The notes under the pieces: model-generated | Databases searched by the model: none | The model's input: the letters and a program-made list of their open reading frames with translations, nothing else | Told to the model about the DNA's origin: nothing | Translations under genes and position numbers: made by a program | Shown: positions 28,089-36,382 of the stretch, one piece after another | How positions within the stretch are numbered: position 1 is the first letter of the stretch | Layout of the letters: each line of letters opens with the position of its first letter | Origin: Bacteroidota bacterium | GTDB taxonomy: Bacteria > Bacteroidota > Bacteroidia > Cytophagales > Cyclobacteriaceae | Direction: 5' to 3' | Assembly: GCA_023417065.1 (NCBI GenBank) | Contig: JAEZGH010000163.1 | Coordinates: 104,619 to 168,618 of the forward strand | DNA length: 64,000 nt

Positions 28089-28122
28089 GAAGTCCGCCTA
28101 AATGGTGGACTTCTCTTTTTTT
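28089..28122 (+). terminator. Terminator after the DUF1328 gene
   Basis: A 10-bp stem (28089-28098 with 28104-28113, one G-T pair) and a 5-base loop are followed by a T-rich tract, 22 bases after the stop. Confidence 0.9.
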
Positions 28123-28144
28123 AGCCATCTGTGTTTGTGGCCAG

Positions 28145-28161
28145 TGGCATTACATTTTGAA
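28145..28161 (+). promoter_or_regulatory. GGCAT-type upstream element before the 28170 lipoprotein
   Basis: TGGCATTACATTTTGAA, very close to the element before the YciE/YciF gene (TGGCATAACATTTTTGC). It starts only 25 bases before the ATG, so if it works like a -24/-12 promoter the transcript would be almost leaderless. Confidence 0.4.
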
Positions 28162-28169
28162 TTTATCTC

Positions 28170-28733
28170 ATGATGGAAAAGGCTACATTACTACGGGCTG
28201 GTCTTGCACTTGTCTTCAAAGCATTGCTGTTTTTGAGTTGTACGAATACATCAGACAAGGCTAACGTCGAAAAACAAAACAAGGATAAGTTTTCATCGCG
28301 TGACGATCGGAAAGAAGCGCAATTCCTTGTGGACGCGGTTGATAAGTCTTATGCGCTGCTGGAAGTGGCACAACTCGGTGAAGAAAAAATTGAAGATCCG
28401 GTGGATAAGGGAAAAGCTAAGATAATCGTAGAACAGCAGTCCCGCGTGGCGATGCGCCTTAAGACATTCGCAGAAGAATACGATGTGAGCATTCCGCTTT
28501 CGGGTCCTGAGAATACAAAACGACGTGTGGAAAACTTATACGATAAGAATGGCGATGAATTCAAGGAGTCATGGGTAAGGCAAATGTCAAAACTGAACAG
28601 TGACCTTCGAAGTGATCTCGAAAAGTATCATGAAAACGCCAGTGAACCATTGAAGATCATGCTTGATAGTACTACGGAACTCATGAGCAAAAGTCAGCAG
28701 CTAATAACAGAACTCGAATCAAAATATCAATAA
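28170..28733 (+). CDS. Putative lipoprotein, DUF4142-like helical domain
   Basis: 187 aa (or 186 from the second ATG). The signal peptide ends LFLSC, so it is probably a lipoprotein, followed by a charged linker. The mature part is helical: FLVDAVDKSYALLEVAQLGEEKI, then a VKxF-like turn, then a long helix pair around ESWVRQMSKLNSDLRSDLEKY and a C-terminal coiled-coil. This order resembles DUF4142 (ferritin-like, often stress-related) but the match is loose. It heads a tight run of four genes with gaps of 6-11 bases. Confidence 0.7.
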   Translation: MMEKATLLRAGLALVFKALLFLSCTNTSDKANVEKQNKDKFSSRDDRKEAQFLVDAVDKSYALLEVAQLGEEKIEDPVDKGKAKIIVEQQSRVAMRLKTFAEEYDVSIPLSGPENTKRRVENLYDKNGDEFKESWVRQMSKLNSDLRSDLEKYHENASEPLKIMLDSTTELMSKSQQLITELESKYQ

Positions 28734-28744
28734 AAAAGAAGTAT

Positions 28745-29083
28745 ATGAATAATCCATCTAACCCCAACATTAAGATCCCCTATATGCGAGACCTCGCGCA
28801 GAGTCACAACAGACTTTTGCAGGAAGGATACGAAAGCAATTTCAAGGCTACGGAAGAAGGGCTTTGTTGTCTCGAAACGTCGAAGGTCTATAAGCCTTCT
28901 GAAATAAACGTTGTCAATTTCTACAGGTTCGAGGGAATCTCGGATCCTTCGGATAATTCCATCCTCTACGCAATTGAAACTACTGATGGTGTGAAAGGTA
29001 CGCTGATCGACGCTTACGGAGCTTACTCTGACGCGAACGTTGAGAAATTCATGAAGCAGGTAAAGATCGAAGAAAGAGAATAA
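28745..29083 (+). CDS. Small conserved protein of the family often mislabelled 'phosphoribosylpyrophosphate synthetase'
   Basis: 112 aa, no signal. The middle part, NVVNFYRFEGISDPSDNSILYAIE followed by GVKGTLIDAYGAY, is the hallmark of a Bacteroidota family of about 100 aa. It is often annotated as PRPP synthetase, although it is far too short and lacks the PRPP-binding loop of that enzyme. I therefore call it function unknown. It lies 11 bases after the lipoprotein and 6 bases before yihY, so it is co-transcribed with membrane and stress genes. Confidence 0.75.
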   Translation: MNNPSNPNIKIPYMRDLAQSHNRLLQEGYESNFKATEEGLCCLETSKVYKPSEINVVNFYRFEGISDPSDNSILYAIETTDGVKGTLIDAYGAYSDANVEKFMKQVKIEERE

Positions 29084-29089
29084 TTCTGG

Positions 29090-30001
29090 ATGTTTAGGTA
29101 CTGGCGGGTTTTCAAAAGAGCAGGCTTAGACTTTATCGATGACAATGGAATGAAACTCAGTGCTTCCTTGTCATATTATACAATTTTTGCTGTTGGTCCT
29201 GTTCTTATCATTATCATCTCCCTCGCCGGTTTGTTTTATGGAAAAGAAGCTGTTCAGGGAAAAATATATTATCAGCTCAATGGCTTGATAGGTAGTAGTG
29301 CGGCCCTTCAGATCCAGGATATAATCAAGAATATTGAAAAGTCGCAGTTCAGCGCATCCGGAGCCATCCTGGGATTCGTCGTTTTGTTGGTAGGGGCCAC
29401 AGGTGTCTTCACGGAAATGCAGGACTCGATAAACTATATCTGGTCGGTAAAAGCAAAACCTCAAAAAGGCTGGCTGAAATTGCTGATCAATCGTGTGGTC
29501 TCGTTTTCCCTGATCATAAGTTTCGGTTTTATCCTGTTGGTTTCGCTGATCATTCACGCATTGGTCGATCTGTTGCATGACCGTTTCATCGTTTTATTTG
29601 ACGATGCTACGGTATACATCTTCCAGATAATAAACTATCTGTTGCTCCTGGCAATCATTACAACGCTGTTTGCAATCATATTCAAGGTATTACCGGATGC
29701 AAAGATCAGATGGAAGGACGCCTTTGTAGGTGCAGCGGTTACTGCGGGGCTCTTTATCATTGGGAAGTTCCTTATTGGCCTCTATATAGCCAACTCAACG
29801 ATAGGAGTGACATTTGGCGCAGCTGCATCGATCGTGCTGATTTTGATATGGGTGTATTACTCGTCCATCATTCTCTATTTCGGCGCTGAGTTTACGAAGG
29901 TATACGCATTAAGTTACGGATCTGGAATAGAGCCCGACAAGACTGCTGTTTTTATAGTAAAACAGGAGGTGAAGGAAATTGATTATGATAAATTAAACTA
30001 A
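29090..30001 (+). CDS. YihY/BrkB family inner membrane protein
   Basis: 303 aa with six hydrophobic segments. The N-terminus, MKLSASLSYYTIFAVGPVLIIIISL, and the later GATGVFTEMQDSINYIWSVK and ILIWVYYSSIILYFGAEFTKVYA are characteristic of the YihY/BrkB (formerly RNase BN) membrane family. The family is abundant and its biochemical role is uncertain. Co-transcribed: 6 bases after the previous gene and 6 before the SDR gene. Confidence 0.9.
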   Translation: MFRYWRVFKRAGLDFIDDNGMKLSASLSYYTIFAVGPVLIIIISLAGLFYGKEAVQGKIYYQLNGLIGSSAALQIQDIIKNIEKSQFSASGAILGFVVLLVGATGVFTEMQDSINYIWSVKAKPQKGWLKLLINRVVSFSLIISFGFILLVSLIIHALVDLLHDRFIVLFDDATVYIFQIINYLLLLAIITTLFAIIFKVLPDAKIRWKDAFVGAAVTAGLFIIGKFLIGLYIANSTIGVTFGAAASIVLILIWVYYSSIILYFGAEFTKVYALSYGSGIEPDKTAVFIVKQEVKEIDYDKLN

Positions 30002-30007
30002 GGTTGA

Positions 30008-30820
30008 ATGAATAAAAAGAAACTCGTTGATCAGAAATTTCTCGCGATACGCGATAATTATAAGAGCAGTTGGCGGCTTGAAGGAAAGGTGGCCCTCATT
30101 ACCGGTGGTGACAGTGGTATTGGCAGGGCTGTCGCAGTTCACTTTGCGGCCGAGGGAGCGGACGTTGGAATAGTGTATCATAAGAGCGACCAGGATGCGA
30201 AAGAAACTTGTGAAATGGTGGAATCTTATGGCAAAACATGTCTCATATTTAAGGGAGATATCAGTGATGAGAAGTTTTGCCGTGATGTGGTGAAGGATGT
30301 TGTGAAGAAGTTCAAGGGTATTGATATTCTGGTTAACAATGCGGGCACCCATGAGGAGTCTGATGATGTGAAGGAAATAACATCGAAACAACTGAAGCGA
30401 ACCTTCGACGTGAACATGTTTTCGTTTTTTTATTTTACAAAGGAAGTTTTGAAGAAGATCAACGCGGGCGGAAGCATTATCAATACGACGTCGGTTACGG
30501 CATACCGGGGAAGCGATCATCTCATTGACTATTCGGCGACGAAGGGTGCCATAGTTTCTTTCACGCGATCGTTGGCGAAGAATCTCGCCGCGGATGGCAT
30601 CCGTGTGAATGCCGTTGCGCCTGGGCCAGTATGGACGCCGTTGATTACGGCTACGTTTGACAATGAACACTTGAAAAAGTTTGGCAAGCAAACTCCGATG
30701 GGGCGCGCAGGCTATCCTTATGAGCTTGCTCCTGCGTACGTTTTTCTCGCATCGGAGGATGCCTCCTATATCACCGGGCAGGTAATCCACGTAAATGGTG
30801 GCGAAGTCGTCGGAGGATAA
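30008..30820 (+). CDS. SDR family oxidoreductase (general-stress YdaD/YhxC-like)
   Basis: 270 aa classical short-chain dehydrogenase. The cofactor loop is TGGDSGIGRA, the NNAG motif is present, and the catalytic S-Y-K are in NTTSVTAYRGSDHLIDYSATKGA. The N-terminal extension before the Rossmann fold and the C-terminal PMGRAGYPYELAPAYVFLASEDASYITGQV resemble the Bacillus YhxC/YdaD group linked to general stress. It uses NAD(P)(H); the substrate is unknown. Last gene of the 28170-30820 run. Confidence 0.9.
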   Translation: MNKKKLVDQKFLAIRDNYKSSWRLEGKVALITGGDSGIGRAVAVHFAAEGADVGIVYHKSDQDAKETCEMVESYGKTCLIFKGDISDEKFCRDVVKDVVKKFKGIDILVNNAGTHEESDDVKEITSKQLKRTFDVNMFSFFYFTKEVLKKINAGGSIINTTSVTAYRGSDHLIDYSATKGAIVSFTRSLAKNLAADGIRVNAVAPGPVWTPLITATFDNEHLKKFGKQTPMGRAGYPYELAPAYVFLASEDASYITGQVIHVNGGEVVGG

Positions 30821-30905
30821 AGCGAACAACTATTGTTGTGTAGAAATCACCGCATACTGTGCAGTAGTCTCATCGCTCGAAAAAAAGTCGCGCAAAAATC
30901 GTCAA

Positions 30906-30922
30906 CGGCATTTATTTTTTTC
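30906..30922 (+). promoter_or_regulatory. GGCAT-type upstream element before the 30946 gene
   Basis: CGGCATTTATTTTTTTC, 40 bases before the ATG; same GGCA(T/C)-N5-TTTT layout as the other elements. Confidence 0.4.
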
Positions 30923-30945
30923 GTTCTATAGAGAAATCTTTTTCT

Positions 30946-31191
30946 ATGACGGCAATGATCCTTCTTGCATTCGTGCTCGGTTACCCCCTGATAATGGTGT
31001 TTGGATACTTCCTGGCAAAAGTTCTTTTTACTCCGCTCGATAAAATCGAACAGGAGCAAAAACAGGAGAAAGTCTTGTTAATGCAGCGCGCGCGACGCGT
31101 GAAAAAGAAAAGGGTGGCGAAACGTGTGGTTTCAGGAGACAGGAATTCAAGTGTGTTTGGGTTACCTGAACTGAAGCCTTCTCACAGTTAA
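30946..31191 (+). CDS. Small membrane protein with basic tail, 81 aa
   Basis: One N-terminal hydrophobic segment (MTAMILLAFVLGYPLIMVFGYFLAKVLF) is followed by a polar, strongly basic stretch (RARRVKKKRVAKRVV) that would lie in the cytoplasm. I do not recognise a family. Start ATG 30946 directly follows an AT-rich leader with a GGCAT-type element. The next gene begins 9 bases after its stop, so they form a pair. Confidence 0.65.
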   Translation: MTAMILLAFVLGYPLIMVFGYFLAKVLFTPLDKIEQEQKQEKVLLMQRARRVKKKRVAKRVVSGDRNSSVFGLPELKPSHS

Positions 31192-31200
31192 TTGCATATA

Positions 31201-31572
31201 ATGAAAACGAATCTTTTTATTCTGTTCATTCTCGTTGTTCACTTTGCCACCGCACAAGACGGGCGGAGTGAGCTTGCGATTGATACGTTATCAATAGGGG
31301 GAAAGGAGCAGGATATGAAGACGACCCAGCTGGAAGGATTTAGTGACCTTCTTGAAGATCTCACCGCCGTGCGCGATTCGTTAAGCGCGGTTGATATCAA
31401 AAATACTCAGGCAACGCGTGAGGAAAGCCGTAATGGACAAACTAACCATATTCCTACCTACGTCGAACAATTGGATCGCCTCATCCGGGACATGAAAAAA
31501 ACAGAATTCGACGCGGATCTGATGAAGCAGGGTTACGATCTTTTGGACAAGGTCCGCCGCCCTCAGGACTGA
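31201..31572 (+). CDS. Secreted small protein of unknown function, 123 aa
   Basis: ATG 31201 is preferred to an upstream TTG at 31192 because it opens a good signal peptide, MKTNLFILFILVVHFATAQ, with likely cleavage after ATA or AQ. The mature part of about 100 aa is polar and helical, rich in Asp/Glu/Lys, with no recognised domain. It sits 9 bases after the small membrane gene. Expected location: periplasm. Confidence 0.65.
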   Translation: MKTNLFILFILVVHFATAQDGRSELAIDTLSIGGKEQDMKTTQLEGFSDLLEDLTAVRDSLSAVDIKNTQATREESRNGQTNHIPTYVEQLDRLIRDMKKTEFDADLMKQGYDLLDKVRRPQD

Positions 31573-31709
31573 TTTCAGAGCGACGCCCTCGTCGCATTGG
31601 CGCGATTTCACGCGTTTTCGATCAAATTCTCGTGAAAATTTCCTCGCTTCATTTCCCCAAAATGAGTAATTTGTGCTACACCGCCCCATAGTGAGTGAGG
31701 CTGGTTGCC

Positions 31710-31726
31710 TGGCAGAGTTTCTTTAA
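31710..31726 (+). promoter_or_regulatory. GGCA-type upstream element before rpoN
   Basis: TGGCAGAGTTTCTTTAA, 77 bases before the rpoN start. TGGCA fits the -24 half but the sixth base is G and the -12 half is CTTT, so this is a weak member; if real it would mean self-regulation. Confidence 0.3.
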
Positions 31727-31786
31727 CATGGTGATAATCAACCGCTTGGTAAAGTTGAAAAATTTGGATCCAAGGTTGTTATAGAT

Positions 31787-33259
31787 ATGATCTCGTTTAA
31801 CCAAAGACCACACTCTATGCTATATCAACATATAACCCAGAAACAGCAACTCAAGATCCATCCGCAGCAGCTGCAGATGTTGCACTTGTTTCACCTGAAC
31901 ACGATTGAATTAGAACAACGGATACAGAACGAACTTGAGGAAAATCCACTGATCGAGCAGAACGCAGATCCCGATCTTCAAACTGAAAAGAATGATAAGG
32001 ACGAACCTCAGGAATATCAGGATTGGGATGAATATGCTTACGATGATACTCCCGATTATCACACCAACAACAATCCTCAGTTTTCGAATCAGGAAATACT
32101 GCCCAGCAAGACACTGGTAACCGTTTCTGATTTTCGTGAGGAGGCAATCAACCAATTGAACCTTTCGCAATTGAATGAGGAGGAGAAGCTGCTTGGAGCA
32201 TTTATTATCAACTGCCTGAGCGATGAAGGCTTTTTGGAAAACGATGCGGAAAGTATTGCGGATGATTACTCACTGAAGAACCTTCAGTTGATTGATCCTG
32301 CTCAGGTTCAGAAAGTCATACACCACATTCAGACTTTTGAACCCGTGGGGTTGGGTGCAAGTTGTATCCGCGAATGCATGTTGATCCAGCTTCGCCGGAT
32401 GAACACGAAGGAACCCGATGTAAAGCTGGCTATTAATATCCTTGAAAATTATTACAACGAGCTGAAGGGACGCAATTTCAACCGAATTCTCGACGCCCTT
32501 GATATCGACGAAGAAGATTTCAACCTTGTACTTGATCTTCTCGCTACACTGAAGCTTAAGCCTGTGCCTAAAGGAGACAGCGCCCCCATCCAGCAGGATA
32601 CTATCATACCAGATTTTATTGTTACGCAGCAGGATAATACGCTGCATGTTACCTTGTACAAGGAAAAAGCTCCCTCCCTGAAGATAAATTCTTCCTGGAA
32701 GGCAAAGGTGCAGGATATTGAAAAAGGCAATGGCGATCAGGCCACTGCACGTTATCTCACGAATAAGCTAAGTGCCGCAGAATGGTTTGTGAATGCAATT
32801 AAGCAACGCGAGTCTACGATGCTAAAGGTTATGAAGGCGATTGTGAAATTGCAGTATGACTATTTCACGACAGGTGATGAGCTGCTGCTTAAGCCGATGA
32901 TTCTAAAGAATGTTGCCGATATGGTAGGAGTTGATATTTCAACCGTATCGCGTATCACGTGTAATAAATATGTTCAGACTCCTTCGGGAAACATTTTGAT
33001 CAAGAACTTGTTTAATGAAGGAATTACCAATCAGGAAGGTGTTGCTGTGAGTGTTCGCAAGGTGCAGGAGGCGATACAGCAGGTAATTATGTCCGAAGAC
33101 AAGAACAGTCCCTATTCGGATCAGCAGATTGCAACACTATTAGCTAAGCGCGGTTTGAAGATTGCGCGCAGAACAGTGGCTAAATACCGTGACGAATTAA
33201 GAATCCCGGCTGCACAACTAAGATGGAATACCATTCACCATCGAACAGCGGCTGCATAA
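31787..33259 (+). CDS. rpoN: RNA polymerase sigma-54 factor
   Basis: 490 aa. Region I (about residues 11-60) has the Gln/Leu-rich activator-interacting pattern LKIHPQQLQMLHLF, ELEQRIQNELEENPLIEQ. An acidic linker, the core-binding region (about 115-290) and the DNA-binding region follow. The latter ends with the RpoN box ARRTVAKYRDEL near residue 460, which contacts the -24 promoter half. The first ATG (31787) and ATG 31817 are both possible starts; the second gives the more typical N-terminus. It directly precedes an NtrC-type activator and two kinases, an arrangement that suggests a dedicated sigma-54 circuit. Confidence 0.95.
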   Translation: MISFNQRPHSMLYQHITQKQQLKIHPQQLQMLHLFHLNTIELEQRIQNELEENPLIEQNADPDLQTEKNDKDEPQEYQDWDEYAYDDTPDYHTNNNPQFSNQEILPSKTLVTVSDFREEAINQLNLSQLNEEEKLLGAFIINCLSDEGFLENDAESIADDYSLKNLQLIDPAQVQKVIHHIQTFEPVGLGASCIRECMLIQLRRMNTKEPDVKLAINILENYYNELKGRNFNRILDALDIDEEDFNLVLDLLATLKLKPVPKGDSAPIQQDTIIPDFIVTQQDNTLHVTLYKEKAPSLKINSSWKAKVQDIEKGNGDQATARYLTNKLSAAEWFVNAIKQRESTMLKVMKAIVKLQYDYFTTGDELLLKPMILKNVADMVGVDISTVSRITCNKYVQTPSGNILIKNLFNEGITNQEGVAVSVRKVQEAIQQVIMSEDKNSPYSDQQIATLLAKRGLKIARRTVAKYRDELRIPAAQLRWNTIHHRTAAA

Positions 33260-33274
33260 CCCTAACAATAAAAA

Positions 33275-34810
33275 ATGGCGAAAATTCTAATTATTGATGA
33301 CGAAAAGGACTTATGTCTTGTACTAAGTCGATTCCTTTCTAAACACGGTTACGAGGTGATGGAGGCGCACAAGGGCAAGAAAGCCCTTGAAATCGTCAAC
33401 GAAGCTAATCCCGACCTCATATTGTGTGACTTCATGCTTGAAGACATGGACGGCACCACCGTGCTGAAAGCGATTAAAGAGATCAATCCGGCGACTCCGG
33501 TGATCATTATTACAGGCTTTAGTAACATCAAGACTGCGGTCGAGGTGATGCGTCTCGGAGCCGTCGACTATGTAATCAAACCTCTTATTCCGGAAGAAAT
33601 TCTTCTTACGATCCGTAAGGCGCTTGATCGCGCCCTTCTTCCGATTCCAGGAGCTATTGGAAGCTCTCAATCTGCGCCTGCACAGCGCGAGGAGAAGAAC
33701 GGTTCTACAAGACGCTCTTCTTCCATCACCACCAAAACGGACTACATCTTCGGCGACAGTCCGTACTTCAAGAATATCCTTAAACAAATTGACTTGGTGG
33801 CGCCGACGAACTACAGCGTCATCATCTATGGTGAAAGTGGAAGTGGAAAAGAAGCGATTGCTCAGGAAATTCATAAGCGCAGTAAGCGTGCAAATAAGCC
33901 ATTCGTAGCTATCGACTGCGGTGTGCTTTCGAAAGAACTGGCAGGAAGCGAGCTCTTTGGTCACGAAAAGGGTTCATTTACCGGTGCGCTAAACCAAAAA
34001 ATAGGAAGCTTTGAACTCGCGAATGAAGGAACAATCTTCCTCGACGAGATCGCCAACCTTTCTTATGATGTTCAGATTTCACTGCTTCGCGTAGTGCAGG
34101 AAAGAAAAATGAGACGCGTCGGAGGTACCAAGGATATAGATCTTGATGTCAGGATCATCGTAGCAAGTAACGAGAAATTATGGGATGCTGCTGGTTCAGG
34201 TAAGTTGCGTGAAGACTTGTACCACCGTTTCAACGAATTCGCGATTCAGGTGGCGCCGCTGCGTGAACGTGTAAGTGATATAATGGTCTTTGCAAATCAC
34301 TTCCTCGGAATAGCCAATGAAGAGCTCAATAAGGATATCAAAGGATTCCACCCTGAAGTTGAGAGGTTATTCAAATCGTATGTGTGGTACGGAAACCTGC
34401 GTGAACTCAAGAACGTAGTAAAACGTGCAACACTGCTATGTGATGAAGAATACATTGACGTGAAGAGTATACCGTTCGAGCTGACCAACTTCTCCAAGTT
34501 GCAGTTTGAAGGCTCGTCATCCAGCGAACCGGCTCAGCCAGTCCAACAGTCACCAGGTGTGGTTACTTTCCCGCAGCAGAATGCGCCTGTGGCAACCTAT
34601 CCGCCTGTGAAGAAAGCGCTGCCAAAGGAGCAAAGCCTCAAGAGCGCCGGTATTGACGCTGAATACGAGCTGATCCTCGAAGCTCTGAAAAAGGTGAACT
34701 TCAATAAGAGCAAGGCAGCTAAAGTTCTGCAGATCGACAGGAAAACGCTGTACAATAAAATAAGACAATATCAGGAACTGCGGGGCGAGAAGTTTGAGTC
34801 GGAGGTATGA
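33275..34810 (+). CDS. Sigma-54-dependent NtrC-family response regulator
   Basis: 511 aa. The receiver domain (about 1-120) has the phosphoacceptor Asp in LILCDFMLEDMDG and the conserved Lys in DYVIKPL. The AAA+ domain has Walker A GESGSGKE (186-193), Walker B GTIFLDEIA and the sigma-54 contact loop GSFTGA (233-238), a variant of the usual GAFTGA. The C-terminal Fis-type helix-turn-helix is NKSKAAKVLQIDRKTLYNKI. It lies 15 bases after rpoN and its stop overlaps the next kinase start (ATGA). It should activate sigma-54 promoters when phosphorylated. Targets are not given by the sequence, but see the GGCA-type elements. Confidence 0.94.
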   Translation: MAKILIIDDEKDLCLVLSRFLSKHGYEVMEAHKGKKALEIVNEANPDLILCDFMLEDMDGTTVLKAIKEINPATPVIIITGFSNIKTAVEVMRLGAVDYVIKPLIPEEILLTIRKALDRALLPIPGAIGSSQSAPAQREEKNGSTRRSSSITTKTDYIFGDSPYFKNILKQIDLVAPTNYSVIIYGESGSGKEAIAQEIHKRSKRANKPFVAIDCGVLSKELAGSELFGHEKGSFTGALNQKIGSFELANEGTIFLDEIANLSYDVQISLLRVVQERKMRRVGGTKDIDLDVRIIVASNEKLWDAAGSGKLREDLYHRFNEFAIQVAPLRERVSDIMVFANHFLGIANEELNKDIKGFHPEVERLFKSYVWYGNLRELKNVVKRATLLCDEEYIDVKSIPFELTNFSKLQFEGSSSSEPAQPVQQSPGVVTFPQQNAPVATYPPVKKALPKEQSLKSAGIDAEYELILEALKKVNFNKSKAAKVLQIDRKTLYNKIRQYQELRGEKFESEV

Positions 34811-36381
34811 GCCAACCTATTCAGCCGTTTACCTCATCTGGCGTGTCAAAAGACAAAGACCAAACCTTTGTGGATAACTGCATAAACTTCTTTCCGGCCA
34901 TGGTCTTCACTATGGACCTTGGTCGGGGAGAGGTTATTTCTGTAAATGATAAGCTTAGAGAGTATCTGGATTTTCATCCCGCCGACTTTGGAGATCACAA
35001 AGGAGATCTTTCGGCGCTGATCTGTGACGAAGATCAACCCATCTTCGCGGATGCTTTGCGTGAATTCCGGGCGCTTCAACCCGGAGGCTCATATACCTTT
35101 ACTGCTCGGTTTAACAAGAAGGGAGGCGGATGGCGCCATTTGAAGACGACGGGTCACCGCGTTGAAAATCCTATTGATCTTCCGGCGCAGGTCTTCTGCA
35201 TAAGCCAGGACGTCACCGAACTTGTCAAGAAGGACGAAGAAGCCCGTACGATAAGACAACTCTTCGACGAGACAGAGAATCTTATTTTGTTCGGAACGTG
35301 GAGTTGGATTCCTTCAAAAGACATGCTTGAGTGGACAGACGGAATGTATCAGTTGCTCGAGTATTCAAAGGAAGAACTTTCCGAAGTTTCCACGAAGCTT
35401 TTTATGGAGCACGTCCTTCCTGAGCATGCGGAGGAATTGAGAAAAGCTGTCAATGACGCTGTGGCTACAGGTACAGGCCTGGATCAGGAGTTCATGATTC
35501 GTACGAAGAATGGCAATATCAAATACGTCCATACGAAAGGTAAGGTCTTGTCCGACAGCTCCGGGAAACCGGCTCGCGTGTTGGGTATTACCCGCGATGT
35601 GACGCTGAAGAAGAACTTCGAAAAGGAGCTCGACCGGTATATCCGCGATTTGAATCGATCCAACAAGGAGCTTGAGGAATTCGCCTATGTAGCGTCGCAT
35701 GATATGCATGAACCTTTGCGCAAAATCCTGACGTTCTCCGAACGGCTGAAGACTAAATATTCGGAGGCACTCGGAGAAGAGGGTAAGATCTATCTTGAGC
35801 GAATCGGCGTATCGGCCGGAAACATGCGCAATCTTATTGACAACCTGCTGGAGTTTTCGCGGGTTTCACGCGGTGCCCGGTCTTTCGAATCGTGTGATCT
35901 GAAGAAGGTTGTTTCGGACGTTCTTGCAGATCAGGAGTTGCGCATAGAAGAAACGTCGACACAGATAATTCTCGATGCTCTTCCCGTCGTGGAAGCTGTT
36001 CCTACTGAAATGAGGCAGCTCTTCAATAATTTGATCAGCAATGCCTTGAAGTTCCGAAACGTGCAGGTGACTCCATCAATTAAGATATCCGCCCGGAAAT
36101 TAACCCTTCAGGAGAAGTCTGAACGATTTCTCCCCTTCAACAAACCTTTTTATCGGATAGATGTCGCCGACAATGGTATTGGCTTCGACCCGGTTTATGC
36201 GGAGAAAATATTTGAAATTTTTCAGCGCCTGCATGGCAAGAGTGAATACAGTGGTTCAGGCATAGGTCTGTCTATTTGCAAAAAGATTGTAGAAAACCAT
36301 GGAGGACTGATTTTCGCTACTGGTAATCCAGGAAGCGGTTCCACGTTCTCGGTTATCCTCCCGGAGAAACAAACTCATTAA
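34807..36381 (+). CDS. PAS-domain sensor histidine kinase
   Basis: 524 aa with no membrane segment. Two PAS folds (about 20-145 and 150-270, the second with a PAC end GKPARVLGITRDVTLKK), a short coiled coil, then HisKA with H298 in VASHDMHEPLRK. The ATPase domain has N box NNLISNALKF, G1 DNGIGFDP and G2 GSGIGLSICKK. It is a cytoplasmic two-component sensor, translationally coupled to the NtrC-type regulator (4-base overlap), which is therefore its probable partner. The signal is unknown. Confidence 0.92.
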   Translation: MSQPIQPFTSSGVSKDKDQTFVDNCINFFPAMVFTMDLGRGEVISVNDKLREYLDFHPADFGDHKGDLSALICDEDQPIFADALREFRALQPGGSYTFTARFNKKGGGWRHLKTTGHRVENPIDLPAQVFCISQDVTELVKKDEEARTIRQLFDETENLILFGTWSWIPSKDMLEWTDGMYQLLEYSKEELSEVSTKLFMEHVLPEHAEELRKAVNDAVATGTGLDQEFMIRTKNGNIKYVHTKGKVLSDSSGKPARVLGITRDVTLKKNFEKELDRYIRDLNRSNKELEEFAYVASHDMHEPLRKILTFSERLKTKYSEALGEEGKIYLERIGVSAGNMRNLIDNLLEFSRVSRGARSFESCDLKKVVSDVLADQELRIEETSTQIILDALPVVEAVPTEMRQLFNNLISNALKFRNVQVTPSIKISARKLTLQEKSERFLPFNKPFYRIDVADNGIGFDPVYAEKIFEIFQRLHGKSEYSGSGIGLSICKKIVENHGGLIFATGNPGSGSTFSVILPEKQTH

Positions 36382-36382
36382 G

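Noticed and set aside
31710..31726. Canonical sigma-54 promoter for rpoN
   Set aside because: There is no GC ten bases after the GG; kept only as a weak member of the GGCA-type group.
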